The notes below the pieces were generated by a model. It had not been told where the DNA came from. It saw only the letters and a list, made by a program, of their open reading frames with translations, and did not search any database. Shown here one piece after another: positions 6,113 through 6,141 of a stretch of DNA of 6,141 nucleotides. Numbering within the stretch: the first letter of the stretch is position 1; the number at the start of each line of letters is the position of its first letter. Position numbers and translations under genes: made by a program. Origin of the DNA: Acholeplasmatales bacterium (GTDB taxonomy: Bacteria > Bacillota_I > Bacilli_A > Acholeplasmatales > Anaeroplasmataceae); contig CAAGJD010000200.1 in the NCBI GenBank assembly GCA_900770055.1, positions 1 to 6,141 of the forward strand. The letters are read 5' to 3'.

Positions 6113-6141
6113 AGATCGGAAGAGCACACGTCTGAACTCCA
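6113..6141 (+). other. Illumina TruSeq adapter sequence (assembly artefact)
   Basis: From 6113 to the window end, the plus strand begins AGATCGGAAGAGCACACG and all 29 bases match the standard Illumina TruSeq Read 1 3' adapter from its first base. It is more GC-rich than its surroundings. Read in reverse, it encodes MCSSD plus part of a Leu codon, the familiar CSSDL artefact peptide. It is untrimmed read-through at the contig end and not genomic DNA, so it should be removed before gene calling. Confidence 0.98.

Noticed and set aside
6112..6129. MCSSDL as the true N-terminus of the reductase
   Set aside because: These codons are the reverse complement of the Illumina adapter, apart from one base of the last codon.

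Overview
The window comes from a strongly AT-rich, low-GC Firmicute. An intact sigma factor of the sporulation SigK type points to an endospore former, in the broad Bacilli/Erysipelotrichia/Clostridia space; I cannot place it further. TGG encodes Trp and TGA ends one gene, so the standard bacterial code applies rather than the Mycoplasma code. Gene density is very high: the only real intergenic gap is 60 bases (2083-2142), and there is no stretch over 300 bases without a gene.

Layout. (1) 1-2082, minus strand: a tight operon read right to left as yqeG (HAD phosphatase), yqeH (circularly permuted GTPase for 30S ribosome assembly) and yqeK (HD-domain Ap4A hydrolase, cut by the left window edge). 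Neighbours overlap by 1 and about 32 bases. (2) 2083-2142: a compact divergent control region with overlapping candidate promoters facing both ways. (3) 2143-2811, plus strand: a SigK-like sigma factor, the only plus-strand gene. (4) 2808-6112, minus strand: a second operon read right to left as a ketopantoate reductase-like gene (5' end missing), a DUF362 protein and a lipoprotein with an M3-type zinc peptidase domain. Its last stop codon overlaps the sigK stop codon tail to tail.

(5) 6113-6141 is not genomic. It is Illumina TruSeq adapter read-through at the end of the assembled contig. The ATG that appears to start the last reading frame, and the residues MCSSD after it, are adapter-encoded; the reductase is truncated by the assembly, not by biology.

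How the genes fit together: yqeG-yqeH-yqeK is a conserved housekeeping cluster (ribosome maturation and dinucleotide clearance), but here it lacks the aroE, yqeI and nadD genes usually found between yqeH and yqeK. The sigma factor would direct late mother-cell genes during sporulation. The reductase, DUF362 and peptidase genes are probably co-transcribed, but I see no evident common pathway. I find no mobile element, CRISPR array, RNA gene or clear novel system. The points most worth checking are the adapter artefact, the overlapping divergent promoters with a SigE-like signal ahead of sigK, the very short SigK pro-sequence and the lipid-anchored M3 peptidase.
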